The notes under the pieces were generated by a model that worked only from the letters and a program-made list of their open reading frames with translations, did no database searches and was not told the origin of the DNA. Positions 1 to 8,075 of a DNA stretch of 21,698 bases are shown here, piece after piece. This stretch comes from Dictyocoela muelleri. Lineage: Eukaryota; Microsporidia. Each line of letters opens with the position of its first letter. Position 1 is the stretch's first letter. The DNA is taken from the NCBI GenBank assembly GCA_016256075.1, contig SDVU01000088.1, positions 1 through 21,698 on the forward strand. Direction: 5' to 3'. Both the position numbers and the translations under genes were made by a program.

Positions 1-306
1 TTTGTTCATGTAATGTACCCAATTCTTAAGCATTATATCTATCTCAGGATATGGAATACTTCTGTCTTTGCTGATAACTCTCCTGGATAGAGATATAGAC
101 TTATTTAAATTGTTGAGAACTGACATAAAATCTTCTTTTTTCTTTATCCAAATTGAAAGCATTTTTTGTGTGGTTTTATATTTTTCTGCGATTCTAGCTT
201 TTATCTTCATTGATCCATAGTCGTTTGGACTTTCTTAGTTCTAAAACTGACAGCTTAAATTTAATTGTGTATCTTTTTCTTGTTTCAAGAGATTTTTTTC
301 TGACAT
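1..306 (-). pseudogene. pogo/Tigger-like transposase, N-terminal DNA-binding part, broken, runs off left edge
   Basis: Reading leftward, the translation gives a CENP-B/Brinker-type helix-turn-helix: KRYTIKFKLSVLELRKS in one frame (about 285-235), then ARIAEKYKTTQKMLSIWIKK and, nearer the edge, YPEIDIMLKNWVHYMN in a second frame (about 230-1). This order (basic start, HTH, K-rich linker, then P-E-h--h-L--W) is typical of pogo/Tigger and related CENP-B-domain transposases, whose DDE domain would lie outside the window. The second frame stays open to base 1. A frameshift near 232-240 separates the two parts, and the only early ATG (306-304) is in a third register, so the gene is decayed here. 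The family is inferred from the HTH alone; a host CENP-B-like protein is possible but less likely given the frameshift. Confidence 0.62.
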
Positions 307-342
307 AGTGGGTTGTAAAAAAATAAAAAATTTATATTTTAT

Positions 343-427
343 CTCGTTTATAAGACATTGTCTTATATTCGAATATAAGAAGGTTGGTGTCTTGTATTCG
401 AATATAAGACGATGTCTTATAAACGAG
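343..427. repeat. Near-perfect palindrome beside the pogo-like gene
   Basis: Two arms of about 37 bp (about 343-379 and 391-427) pair with only about three mismatches around an 11-nt spacer. Each arm also contains the smaller palindrome CTTATATTCGAATATAAG or a one-base variant. It lies just upstream of the transposase start, where a terminal inverted repeat of that element might be expected, but no target duplication could be placed. Confidence 0.7.
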
Positions 428-675
428 GAAAGACGGTAGAAGGAGTTCAATAGAGAGAAAAATTTTCCGGGGTGAACGATTAAATTCGAGAAATAATTTT
501 ATACTACTAAAAAAAGATCAATATTCACAAATATTTATCTTTCATTTGACATATCAGCGATATATACGCCTCAATATTGTTTTTTTTTCTTTTATGGGGG
601 AGAAGGGTATATACTGTGTTTTTTAAATAATCAAATTTAAAAATATAAATCTTTGTCGACTGAAAACTGAACATT
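428..675. other. AT-rich spacer
   Basis: No open frame, RNA gene or repeat recognised on either strand. A G-rich patch (TTATGGGGGAGAAGGG, about 592-607) stands out but resembles nothing else in the window. Confidence 0.5.
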
Positions 676-972
676 TAGGTACTACCGAGGTCTTGACCCT
701 GATAAATTTACATTGTAAAAAATAAACTAAAATATTTTCTAGGTATTTTTTTGCTCTGAAAAAAAAGAATATGAAATTATTTTCATATATACTATTTTTT
801 TATTACATAAATGGAAATTTTCGTAGCGCAATTTCCATTTATGTAATAAAAAAATATTATATAAAAAATACTTTCATATTCTTTTTTTTTCAGAGCAAAA
901 GATGCCTAGAAAATATTTTAGTTTCTTTTTTACAAAGAAAATTTTTCAGGATCATGACCTAGCAAATACTCA
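676..972. mobile_element. Foldback MITE-like element F0
   Basis: A roughly 300-bp sequence that folds on itself almost end to end. The arm from about 688 (AGGTCTTGACCCTGATAAAT) is mirrored by the arm ending near 960, and the arms meet at a short loop around 825-832 (TTCGTAGCGC). The match weakens but continues a few bases outward to about 676 and 972. There is no coding capacity beyond chance frames. No convincing target duplication is visible, so the transposon superfamily is unknown. Confidence 0.75.
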
Positions 973-1057
973 ACATCTATTAAAAAAATGAAAAAAAAAA
1001 TTACAAAAAAAATATTTATTAAAATAAAAAATTATTTATTAATTATTTTTTAATAAA

Positions 1058-1150
1058 TAATTATTGTCGCGCGCGTAGCGCGCGGTCATGCAGGAGGAGG
1101 CACGACCGCGTTGATTTCACTACTCGTTACGTATTTTTAATTTTTTTTCT
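1058..1150 (+). repeat. GC-rich hairpin box, left member of an inverted pair
   Basis: A GC island in AT-rich DNA: GTCGCGCGCGTAGCGCGCGG folds into a hairpin with loop GTA. A second possible hairpin follows (GGTC-A-TGC / GCA-C-GACC, loop AGGAGGAG), then CTCGTTACGTATTTTTAATT. The same order occurs inverted at about 2070-2165. It resembles a decayed Pol III-type repeat but cannot be folded as a tRNA. Confidence 0.6.
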
Positions 1151-1383
1151 TAATTATTAATAATAAAAATATCATCAATAATATATATATCAATATATAT
1201 ATTGTCAATATATTAAAATGTTAAAATATCAATTTACTAATATATTAATATATAAATAAAAATAAATAATATATTTAGATATCAATATATTTTATATTGA
1301 TAATATATTATTTATATATTATCATTTATTTGTTATTTATCAATATATTTATATTTTACATATTATGTCAATATAGATAAGCT
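1151..1383. other. AT-only low-complexity spacer
   Basis: Almost pure A and T with TATATA and TCAATATAT runs. No gene or RNA recognised. Confidence 0.6.
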
Positions 1384-1391
1384 ATAATATA

Positions 1392-1698
1392 GGTTCAAAG
1401 TGCCAATAGCCACTTTTCATTCGAGAGTCTTTACTTTTAATTTTGCCACCCCTGTTTCAAATATCGGAGCGTTGAATTTTTTTTTAAAAATAAGCAAAAT
1501 CAGTAACAAAAAAATACAATTACACACAAAAACATCACACACCGAAGGCGTGTGATGTTGTTGTTGGTATTTGTATCTTTTTGTTACTGATTTTGCTTAT
1601 TTTTTAAAAAAAATTCAACGCTCCGACATTTGAAACAGGGGTGGCAAAATTAAAAGTAAAGACCCTCAACTGGGGTAAAGCTATTGGCACTTTGAGCC
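1392..1698. mobile_element. Foldback MITE-like element F2 with 8-bp target duplication
   Basis: Terminal inverted repeats begin GGTTCAAAGTGCCAATAGC on the left and GGCTCAAAGTGCCAATAGC on the right, and the arms pair over most of the 307-bp length, meeting at the hairpin CACACCGAAGGCGTGTG near 1540. The direct repeat ATAATATA flanks both ends (1384-1391 and 1699-1706), marking the insertion. An 8-bp duplication is known for hAT and Merlin (8-9 bp) elements; Merlin transposases occur in this window, so a Merlin-mobilised origin is an inference. A decayed relative lies at about 13540-13690. Confidence 0.85.
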
Positions 1699-1706
1699 AT
1701 AATATA

Positions 1707-2069
1707 AATTTAATATATACATGTTATATTTATTTAAATATATAAAAATCACATAAATTTTATAATATTTTAAAAAGTAATTCTATAGATTTTAAATTTT
1801 AACAATATTTATATTTTATGTCAATTGTATAAATAAAATTTTTTTAATATTTTGATAAATTTTAATTTTTAGAGAAACCACAATTTTAAATCATTTTTTA
1901 AAAATAAAAAATAAATATTCATAAAAAATATATTATGTGAACAGTTAAATGTTACAAGAGTTAGTATTCACATTGAGAAGATTATGAAGATATTATGAAT
2001 GTTTAAATGATCATCACAATCATTGTTAATAATAAATCGATCTTGTCTGACTTGTTTAAATAAAAACTC
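1707..2069. other. AT-rich spacer
   Basis: No gene recognised. The sequence lies between the two inverted GC-rich boxes and may be the interior of one larger inverted-repeat element into which F2 inserted. Confidence 0.45.
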
Positions 2070-2165
2070 ATAAATAAAAATTAAAAATACGTAACGAGTG
2101 GAATCGAACCCGGTCGCACCTCCTGCACGGTCGCTCGCTATGCGCGCGACAATAAATATTTCACT
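2070..2165 (-). repeat. GC-rich hairpin box with B-box-like motif, right member of inverted pair
   Basis: On the minus strand: a GTCGCGCGC / GCGAGCGAC hairpin with loop ATA, then CAGGAGGTGCGACC, then GGTTCGATTCC (an exact match to a Pol III B-box consensus, near 2100-2110), then ACTCGTTACGTATTTTTAAT. The last block repeats the left box at 1058-1150 in inverted orientation, and a fragment of it recurs at about 8930-8960. No tRNA cloverleaf forms: the stem beside the B box is mostly unpaired. Confidence 0.6.
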
Positions 2166-2222
2166 AAACATTCTCCTCAAGAAAAAATCGAGAGTGCCAT
2201 ACGGTTTATAATTCACATCTAT
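2155..2222 (+). repeat. Left terminal inverted repeat of the Merlin-like element
   Basis: The stretch containing AAAAAATCGAGAGTGCCATA and ACGGTTTATAATTCACATCT is mirrored at about 5279-5345. The two copies face each other across the Merlin transposase remains and the MULE inside them. Without the MULE the element would be about 1.1 kb, a usual Merlin size. Confidence 0.6.
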
Positions 2223-2339
2223 CTAAAAAAACAATAAAAAATACCCATATGTTTTGAATAATTAATAAGATGAGAGACGATCAATTTTTTATAAATAATT
2301 AATAATGATGAATTAATGGTTAAGTGTTTGGGTACTATA

Positions 2340-2509
2340 CCAGAAATAAGACATGTCCTAAATGCAAGAAGATTCTGACACAAAGAAAACAGATAAATTA
2401 TGAGTGGTTTGGTATTGTAAGTATTGTATCAAAACTTATAGTATTCTAATTGATTCTGAATTTTATAATTTAAGATTTGATTTCAAAATGATTTTAAAAT
2501 GGTTGGATG
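2340..2509 (+). pseudogene. Merlin-like transposase, N-terminal part, cut by a MULE
   Basis: A zinc ribbon opens this fragment: KTCPKCKKILTQRKQINYEW in one frame (first Cys pair at 2354-2365), then WYCKYC in the next frame (second pair at 2416-2427), followed by a helix ending KMILKWLD. The C-x2-C...C-x2-C head before the catalytic domain is the layout of Merlin/IS1016 and ISXO2-like transposases. A frameshift near 2400 separates the two Cys pairs. The reading continues on the far side of the MULE at 4610, where the codons for LD are duplicated. The same ribbon (KTCPKCSKELKIR) recurs in the second Merlin copy at 6673-6684, which supports the assignment. Confidence 0.7.
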
Positions 2510-2662
2510 CAAAAAAATCAAACTTTTGCCGTTTTTACCAAACTTTTTACAGATTTTCCAAAATTTTAACAAACCTCCAAAGAATTGACAAAATCCCAAG
2601 GAATTGAAAAAAAATATAAATATTTTTTGCAAACTTTTACTCCTTAATGCAAAAAAATAGAA
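2510..2662 (+). repeat. MULE left terminal inverted repeat
   Basis: Starts CAAAAAAATCAAACTTTTGC and ends near AATGCAAAAAAATAGAAG. It matches the reverse complement of 4457-4608 along its length. Confidence 0.85.
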
Positions 2663-3099
2663 GGCAGTATTTTTTTTAAAGAAGAATACATTCTCAAATT
2701 GATTTTTGATTACTAATATTAAACATCCATGCTATATTACATTCTTCGTAGGTAGGATATATAATAATAATAAAGGTTGATAGACATAAAAAATTGTTTT
2801 TTTTTTATTAAAAATGATTTTTATTTCATTCAAATTTAAATGCTACATTCTTTTTTATGATCCTTGGTTTCCTACCGCCTTTCTTTTTTTTCAATTAATA
2901 GAATCTCAACTAAACCTAATAGATTGTTTGATTTAAGATAATTGTAAACATGGAAGCATTTTTTTTCTTAGCAAAAGAATAGCATGAGCATAGGATGTCT
3001 TTCCACGTAGTCAAAGAGATTGAAACGGTAAGAAATGATATTTTCCTTATAAAAATCTTAGAATTCTAGAGACGTTGAGAATATTGAGAGAAATTTTGA

Positions 3100-4472
3100 C
3101 TTTATAGATGCTATCCTTTATTCTACATAGAATTCATCAATTAGTATAAAAAGCTTTTCTTCTTCTCTAAGAGTTAAAAGATTGTAGTTACATTCTTTCA
3201 TTTCATCTGCAGTATAAAGGATTTTTCCATGCTTGGAACCTTAAGACTGTAGTCTTTCATAATAGCAATACTAGTCTCAAAAAACTCTCGAAAATTACAC
3301 TTGGTTTAATTTAGGTACTTGTCTTTAATCACTAGGTTATACCCCTCTAAGGCGTTGTTAGTGCTGGGGTTATACGGATCATATTCTTCGTACCAGTTGG
3401 AATTGTAATCTACATAGTGTGTCTTAAAGTTATTTGCAAAGCCTCTAGTACTTGAAAAATTGTAGTATTTATCTAGAAAAAGCTTAATTCCTAGATTGAA
3501 ATTTCTTTAGATGTTATGCTTTGTAAGAAATAAATCTCAGCCATCGATTCTGTTTTAAATCATCTGGAAACTTATCAAGAGCCACTTTAATCAATCTAAA
3601 TGTATGAGCCCAACAAGAAGTTTTTAAAGAGTCATTCCCATATTTGATTACTGCTGCCGTTATTTGTTTTGCGTTTTCTGCATTGAAATTTTTCATAGAT
3701 TTTATTTTATCATCAGAGCCTATAGAAGCAGACAGTAAATTTTCAAAGATCCTAGAGTATGTAGATGTATCTTCAACCTCGGCAATACATATCGCTGAAC
3801 AGAAAAATCTCCTGTTATTGTTGGACATTCCAACTACGATCACAAGGAAACCGTATATATTAGGTTTATACGTACCATAAACATGTATATTAGTGCTTTT
3901 ATTTAACTGTTTCAATAATGTATTTTGTGTAAAAAGAATACGAATATGAGAAGTTTGGTATGCCAATACATAGGGATACGTCACATTTATAAACGCCTGC
4001 TTCGCACATTTCTTCAAGAATTGAAACAGTAAAATCTTTTTCCAAGGCAGCTAGTCTCTTTCCCTCACTGGATAGTATGTAATATACTTGTCGAATAATT
4101 CAAAGGGGGTTCTTCTGGAATAAGAATTCTATGTAGTTGACGGTGTCTCACTACTCCCTCTTATACTAATCTCATAATTTTATCAGTAACGATATCGTTA
4201 TCAATTTCAGAAAAGTTGGTTTTTGATCCTTCTGTGGTACATATTTCAGTATGTTCTACAGAATAAGAGATTTCCATATTATATCGATCAATACAATTAC
4301 GCGTGATTCACAGTTTAGCTTCACATTTCTTTACTGCATTTTTACATCTGTAGTACTCCGTATAGTATGTAATACTGTAAGTAGTTGATTTCTTTTGCTT
4401 TATTTTCATATCTAAAGGTCTTGATTTTGTGTCTAAAATTTTCCAATCTAAAATTTTTCTATTTCTTTGCAT
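3100..4472 (-). pseudogene. MULE transposase, decayed
   Basis: The minus-strand reading starts with an ATG inside the right inverted repeat (4472-4470). An N-terminal FLYWCH-like stretch ends YYRCKNAVKKCEAKL, then a TGA at 4310-4308, then ITRNCIDRYN...VEHTEIC. The best frame (4017-3514) carries the MULE domain: HVYGTYKPNIYGFLVIVVG, a central helix region and CWAHTFRLI. Further on, in another frame, PSTNNALEGYNLVIKDKYLN (3368-3310) is the signature of the domain's end. The first catalytic Asp of the usual h-DGTY motif is replaced by Tyr (codon 3879-3877), and the usual TD-E position reads NFNAEN. With these losses, several stops and frameshifts, it is a dead transposase. Confidence 0.8.
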
Positions 4473-4608
4473 TAAGGGGTAAAAGATTTGAAAAAATATT
4501 AATATTTTTTTCAATTATTTGGGATTTTGTCTATTCTTTGGGATTTTGATAAAAGTCTGGATGATTTGTAAAAAGTTTGGGAAAAACGGTAAAAGCTTGG
4601 GAAAATTG
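4457..4608 (-). repeat. MULE right terminal inverted repeat
   Basis: Inverted partner of 2510-2662. Read inward it begins CAATTTTCCCAAGCTTTTAC. The transposase start codon falls within it. Confidence 0.85.
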
Positions 4609-4609
4609 C

Positions 4610-5200
4610 TTTGGATGATTTAAAAAATTTCTTTTTTATTATATTCAGCAAAATAATTTTTCACAGCAATTTATTTTAAACAATTGTGAAATTTCTGAAG
4701 AACTATCCTTAAATTATTATCCCATTTTATAAATAAAATAAGAGGCTATATTGAAAAAAAACCCTGTTAGAATAGATGAGCGTTCTAAGAAATTCAAAGA
4801 GATGAAAACCATTGGGCTAAAAGAAAATATGCTTTTGAAAGAATAGGCGAAGCGGTATGTAGATTAGAAATTATAGAAGTAAAGAGCAAAATTGACTATC
4901 TACAAAAAGTCAAGTTTGGAGATTCTGATACACTATTCTCTATCATACAATCAAAATGTGTGAATTTTTTATATATTATATCAGACAAATTGGCAGAATG
5001 TAGTTCATTAAAAGCATAAAATTATTTTATAATACCGTTTGCCATAAGAAAAACTCAGTAGTTCCTATTTCCAAAGCATATCCCAGAAAATAGAAAATTT
5101 ATAGATGCATTTAAAGAAGACCAATCATTATTCCTGTGGAATTAAATTAGATACTATTTATGACAATTTATCATCATTCATGTTCTTTTGGACTATAGAC
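4610..5200 (+). pseudogene. Merlin-like transposase, catalytic part, decayed
   Basis: This continues the fragment at 2340-2509. After LDDLKNFFFIIF, the reading gives NPVRIDERSKK with the first catalytic Asp at 4775-4777. The next frame holds KRKYAFERIGEAVCRLEIIE and TLFSIIQSKC...YIISDKLAECSSLK, the second Asp at 4984-4986. A third frame gives NTVCHKKNSVVP. These correspond in order to the Merlin/ISXO2 blocks h-h-IDE, KRKY, TLh-hI, IhSD-h-aY and NTVNHS--FV-P. Several stops and frameshifts break the gene. It is better preserved than the second copy (about 6040-6740). The C-terminal end past about 5140 is unclear. Confidence 0.72.
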
Positions 5201-5278
5201 ATATTTAATTAGCCGACTTTTTTGTATTATTTTTAATAAACAATCATTTATATTTTTATTTTTTATTATTTTTTTAAG

Positions 5279-5385
5279 CAGATGTTAAATTATAAACCGT
5301 TCGACACTCACGATTTTTTATTGAGAGAATATTCTCGAAATTCTCTTCAATAAAAAATCGAGAGTGTCGAACGGGGTAGTATCAG
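5279..5385. repeat. Right inverted repeat of the Merlin-like element, within a palindrome
   Basis: CCGTTCGACACTCACGATTT onward is the mirror of 2155-2222. This end is itself a palindrome: a second arm to about 5378 repeats the sequence inverted (AATCGAGAGTGTCGAACGG) with one or two differences over about 34 bp. The centre lies in TATTCTCGAAATTCTC. Confidence 0.7.
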
Positions 5386-5580
5386 AGAATATTTTATAAC
5401 CTCTTCTTAGAAGAAGAAACACTAGTCTCAACGTAAAATAACGGGTTCTACTCCGTTCAAAACCCACAGAAATTTTTTATACGAAAATAAATAAAGATAC
5501 TCATATAGTTTAATTATTTATCATAAAATTTAAGAAAATGTAACTATTTATTCATCTTTTAATTTTTTCATCAAAAAAAT
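5386..5580. other. Spacer with weak B-box-like motif
   Basis: Contains GGGTTCTACTCC (about 5443-5454), close to a Pol III B box, without a matching tRNA fold or A box. Otherwise AT-rich and without a gene. Confidence 0.35.
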
Positions 5581-5917
5581 GGTTCTACAACGGATTATTC
5601 ACCACCTTAAAAAATTAGTAAATAACAATTGGTAAGAGTGTAACCTACATTCTTATATGAAATTTGATCATAATCAAAATATGAACTTGAAAATGAAGTT
5701 ATCTAATCGTAGTCTCTGCTATATTCACGTTTCTTAAAAACCCTGATTAACAGTTTTTTTTTATAAAACTCTATATATATATATGGGTAATGATTAGATA
5801 ACTTCATTGTCAAGTCCATCTTTTGATTATAATCAAATTTCATATAAGAAAGAAGGTTATACTCTTACCAATTGTTATTTAATAATTTTTTATATGGTGA
5901 ATAACCCGGGAATAAAC
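5581..5917. mobile_element. Foldback MITE-like element F3, copy 1
   Basis: Arms of about 140 bp pair around a loop near 5735-5785. The left end reads GGTTCTACAACGGATTATTC, and the inner arm holds ATTCTTATATGAAATTTGAT, mirrored at about 5818-5850. The same family recurs at 6832-7167, and its end motif resembles that of F7 (10325-10655). No target duplication was seen. Confidence 0.8.
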
Positions 5918-5969
5918 TTAAGCAAAGTTAAAAAATCTAAAAAAAACTAATCTTTATTTAATATAATAA

Positions 5970-6740
5970 AAAAATTCATAAAATTCAATGTTTTTAGTAT
6001 TCCTAAAAAACATAAACACATTAGATGTTCTTTCAAGGTATCAAATTTTATTCAATAACTATTATGCTTCATTTTATTCAGATTTAATTATTATTTTTCA
6101 ATCATAAGTGTATTTTACTTAGTAATTATGATAGCTAAATAATGTATATATTTAAATTATCTCTTAAACAACCTTAAATTGAGTTATATCCACCCGTCGA
6201 ACAGAAATCACATATGTTTTTTTAATTTTCTTATCAGTAATAGATTAAAGTAGATATTTTCTATTATCCACTACTTAACAATAACAGTAACCAGTTTTAT
6301 ACTCAACGCCCTCCTACAAATGCAAATCGCTTCCCCTATATCTGTTATGCCATATTTACGTTTAGAACAAATGTTTCATTAATCCGAACTTCTTTAAGAA
6401 TACTACCAAGTAGCCTGTTTGCCTAACAAATTAATTTATTTTTTCTCTAACAATAGAAACTATATTTGAATATTTTTCCTCACCTATATTACAGTTATGC
6501 ATTATATAATTGGCGGTAGAAATATTAAGCAAATTTTAAAAAAACAAAGGATGATATTTTTTTACACATAAAAAAGAGACATCGAGTAAATTAACTGATT
6601 TCTACACCGACCGCATCTCTATGCTTCAATAATATTTTATTCAATATTATCTCTTATTTTCAATTCCTTTGAACATTTTGGGCAGGTTTTATGCTCTAGT
6701 TTTTTTAAACCCAAACTTGCAATAATTCTATTATATTCTT
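5970..6740 (-). pseudogene. Second Merlin-like transposase, heavily decayed
   Basis: Reading leftward: zinc ribbon KTCPKCSKELKIRDN (Cys pair at 6684-6673) and RCGRC (second pair at 6615-6604), then EVRINETF, KRKYG, GEAIC and, near 6200, FDGWI. These match the order in the better copy at 2340-5200. The first catalytic Asp is replaced by Asn (codon 6380-6378). At the far end (about 6060-5975), FDTLKEHLMCLCFLGI fits the L--HL--FhhR tail of the family and matches a scrap at 12130-12242. Every block sits in a different frame with many stops. The copy lies between two F3 foldbacks. Confidence 0.6.
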
Positions 6741-6831
6741 GTTTTCTGAAATAAAGTAAAATAATTCGCGATCTATTATTCCGTTTATTTATTTTAAAAT
6801 AGACTTAAAAAATATTATTTAACTTTTGTTA

Positions 6832-7167
6832 GGTTTTTTCTCGGGTTAGTCACCACCTTCAAAAATTGGTAAATTGCAATTATTAAAAGGAGAACACAAC
6901 ATTCTTATATGAAATTTTATTATAATCGAAAGATGAACTTGAAAAAGAAGTTATCTAATCATGGGCTCTGATATATAGAGGTTTACAAAAAATCCTGTAA
7001 AGCAGGATTTAAAAATAACACAAGTATATCAGAGACCATGATTGAATAACTTCATTTACAAATTCATCTTTTGATTATAATCAAATTTCATATAAGAATG
7101 TCGGTTCTCTTTTTATCAATTGCGATTTACTAATTTTTGAAGGTGTTGACTAACCAATTGTAGAACC
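6832..7167. mobile_element. Foldback MITE-like element F3, copy 2
   Basis: Same family as 5581-5917. Shared arm sequence includes ACATTCTTATATGAAATTTT, GATGAACTTGAAAAAGAAG and TTATCTAATCATGG, with arms meeting at AAAATCCTGTAAAGCAGGAT. Ends: GTTAGTCACCACCTTCAAAA on the left, mirrored as TTTTGAAGGTGTTGACTAAC on the right, with an outer GGTTCTACAA on the right end. Confidence 0.82.
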
Positions 7168-7471
7168 AAATTTTTTTTTGTGGGTGTTGAACGGTATTAT
7201 ACCAAAGATTCTCGTCTTTTTCAAAATGGTAAATACAAAAATAAGTTCATATCACCAGATCGACACAAGAAGCTTTTGTAAGAAATCTTTTAGAAGCGTG
7301 TAATAGTGAGAGAAAAGTCGGTTAAACCATTTCCCACCAATATTCGGATTAATCGTTTGAAATATATTTTTATATTTTTTTAACTGCGTCTTTTTCTTAA
7401 AAGAGGGTTTAACCAACATGCACCGAATTTTAATTAGACTTTATCATATCTATAAAATATGAAACTATAAT
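7168..7471. other. Spacer without recognised gene
   Basis: About 300 bp, somewhat less AT-biased than its surroundings. No open frame of note and no similarity to other parts of the window was seen. Confidence 0.4.
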
Positions 7472-7766
7472 CTCTCGTATTATATATTATTAAAAACGCG
7501 TTTGAGTCGAATGAAATCCATTCACGGGTGGGCTTATTTTCATGGCTGTAGTATATGCACCTATATTCTATATTTAATATATGTTTTATTTCATTTCACA
7601 TTATTTATTATAGTACATTCTCCTGTAGTATCTATAATTAAAAATGCGAGTGAGTCGATTGAAACCAATTCATAGGTCGGATTCTTTCCATGGGTGTAAT
7701 ATATTCACCTATATTCTATATTTATTATCTGCTTTATGTCATTTCACATTATTTAATATGGTGAAG
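7472..7766 (+). repeat. Tandem duplication, two units of about 145 bp
   Basis: Unit 1 (about 7472-7616) and unit 2 (about 7620-7766) run in parallel. Both contain CACCTATATTCTATATTTA, TCATTTCACATTATTTA and GAGTCGA-TGAAA-C-ATTCA. The units have diverged by scattered substitutions, so the duplication is not recent. No coding frame runs through it. Confidence 0.75.
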
Positions 7767-7937
7767 TCAGCGGGATTATACAACGACACTTAAATCATAA
7801 ATTCAAAAGTGTTAACCCCTGAGCATCTGGCGGTCGATTTTAAAGTGACATGTTGAATTAAAAAGATGACTCAAATGTTTATTTGTATCATTATATTGTT
7901 CTAATTTGGCTGCAAATCTTTTCAAAATTCGAAATTT

Positions 7938-8005
7938 TTAAATTAGTAATAAAATTTCTAAATTAGTAACAAAATTTCTAAATACATCAAAATTTTTAAA
8001 TTAAA
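7938..8005 (+). repeat. Short direct repeats upstream of the PI31 gene
   Basis: The unit TAAATTAGTAA(T/C)AAAATTTC occurs twice in a row with a partial third copy (AAATACATCAAAATTTTTAAA). The embedded AAATTT words resemble an A/T-rich upstream element described for microsporidian genes; any regulatory role is inference. Confidence 0.45.
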
Positions 8006-8069
8006 GATATGTTTTAAAAATAACTAAAAATTATAATTTAATTTTAAATTAAATAAAAAAGAATCTTGG

Positions 8070-8073
8070 CCCC
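8070..8073 (+). promoter_or_regulatory. CCC start-site motif of the PI31 gene
   Basis: CTTGGCCCCTA directly precedes the ATG at 8076. A CCC (or GGG-type) run within a few bases of the start codon is a known microsporidian transcription signal associated with very short 5' leaders. It supports this ATG as the start. Confidence 0.55.
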
Positions 8074-8075
8074 TA

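Larger units (their letters stand above)
2510..4608 (-). mobile_element. MULE (Mutator-like) DNA transposon, whole-length but decayed
   Basis: The element is about 2.1 kb with inverted ends of about 152 bp (2510-2662 and 4457-4608), clearly alike by eye, each built of subterminal repeats such as CCCAAACTTTTTAC and CAAAATCCCAAAG. The flanks GGTTGGATG (2501-2509) and CTTTGGATG (4609-4617) agree at 7 of 9 positions, fitting the 9-bp duplication MULEs make. A transposase gene lies on the minus strand. The target was a Merlin-like transposase gene whose reading frame is found on both sides. Confidence 0.82.

Noticed and set aside
771-962. Plus-strand open frame of 63 codons
   Set aside because: It lies entirely in the arms and loop of foldback F0.
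2095-2160. Possible tRNA gene on the minus strand (exact B box)
   Set aside because: No acceptor pairing, no complete T stem and no plausible anticodon arm; kept only as a repeat with a B-box-like motif.
1968-2216. Minus-strand open frame of 82 codons
   Set aside because: It runs through the GC-rich box and the Merlin inverted repeat; no protein features are seen.
3644-3880. Plus-strand open frame of 78 codons
   Set aside because: It is antisense to the recognised MULE transposase domain.
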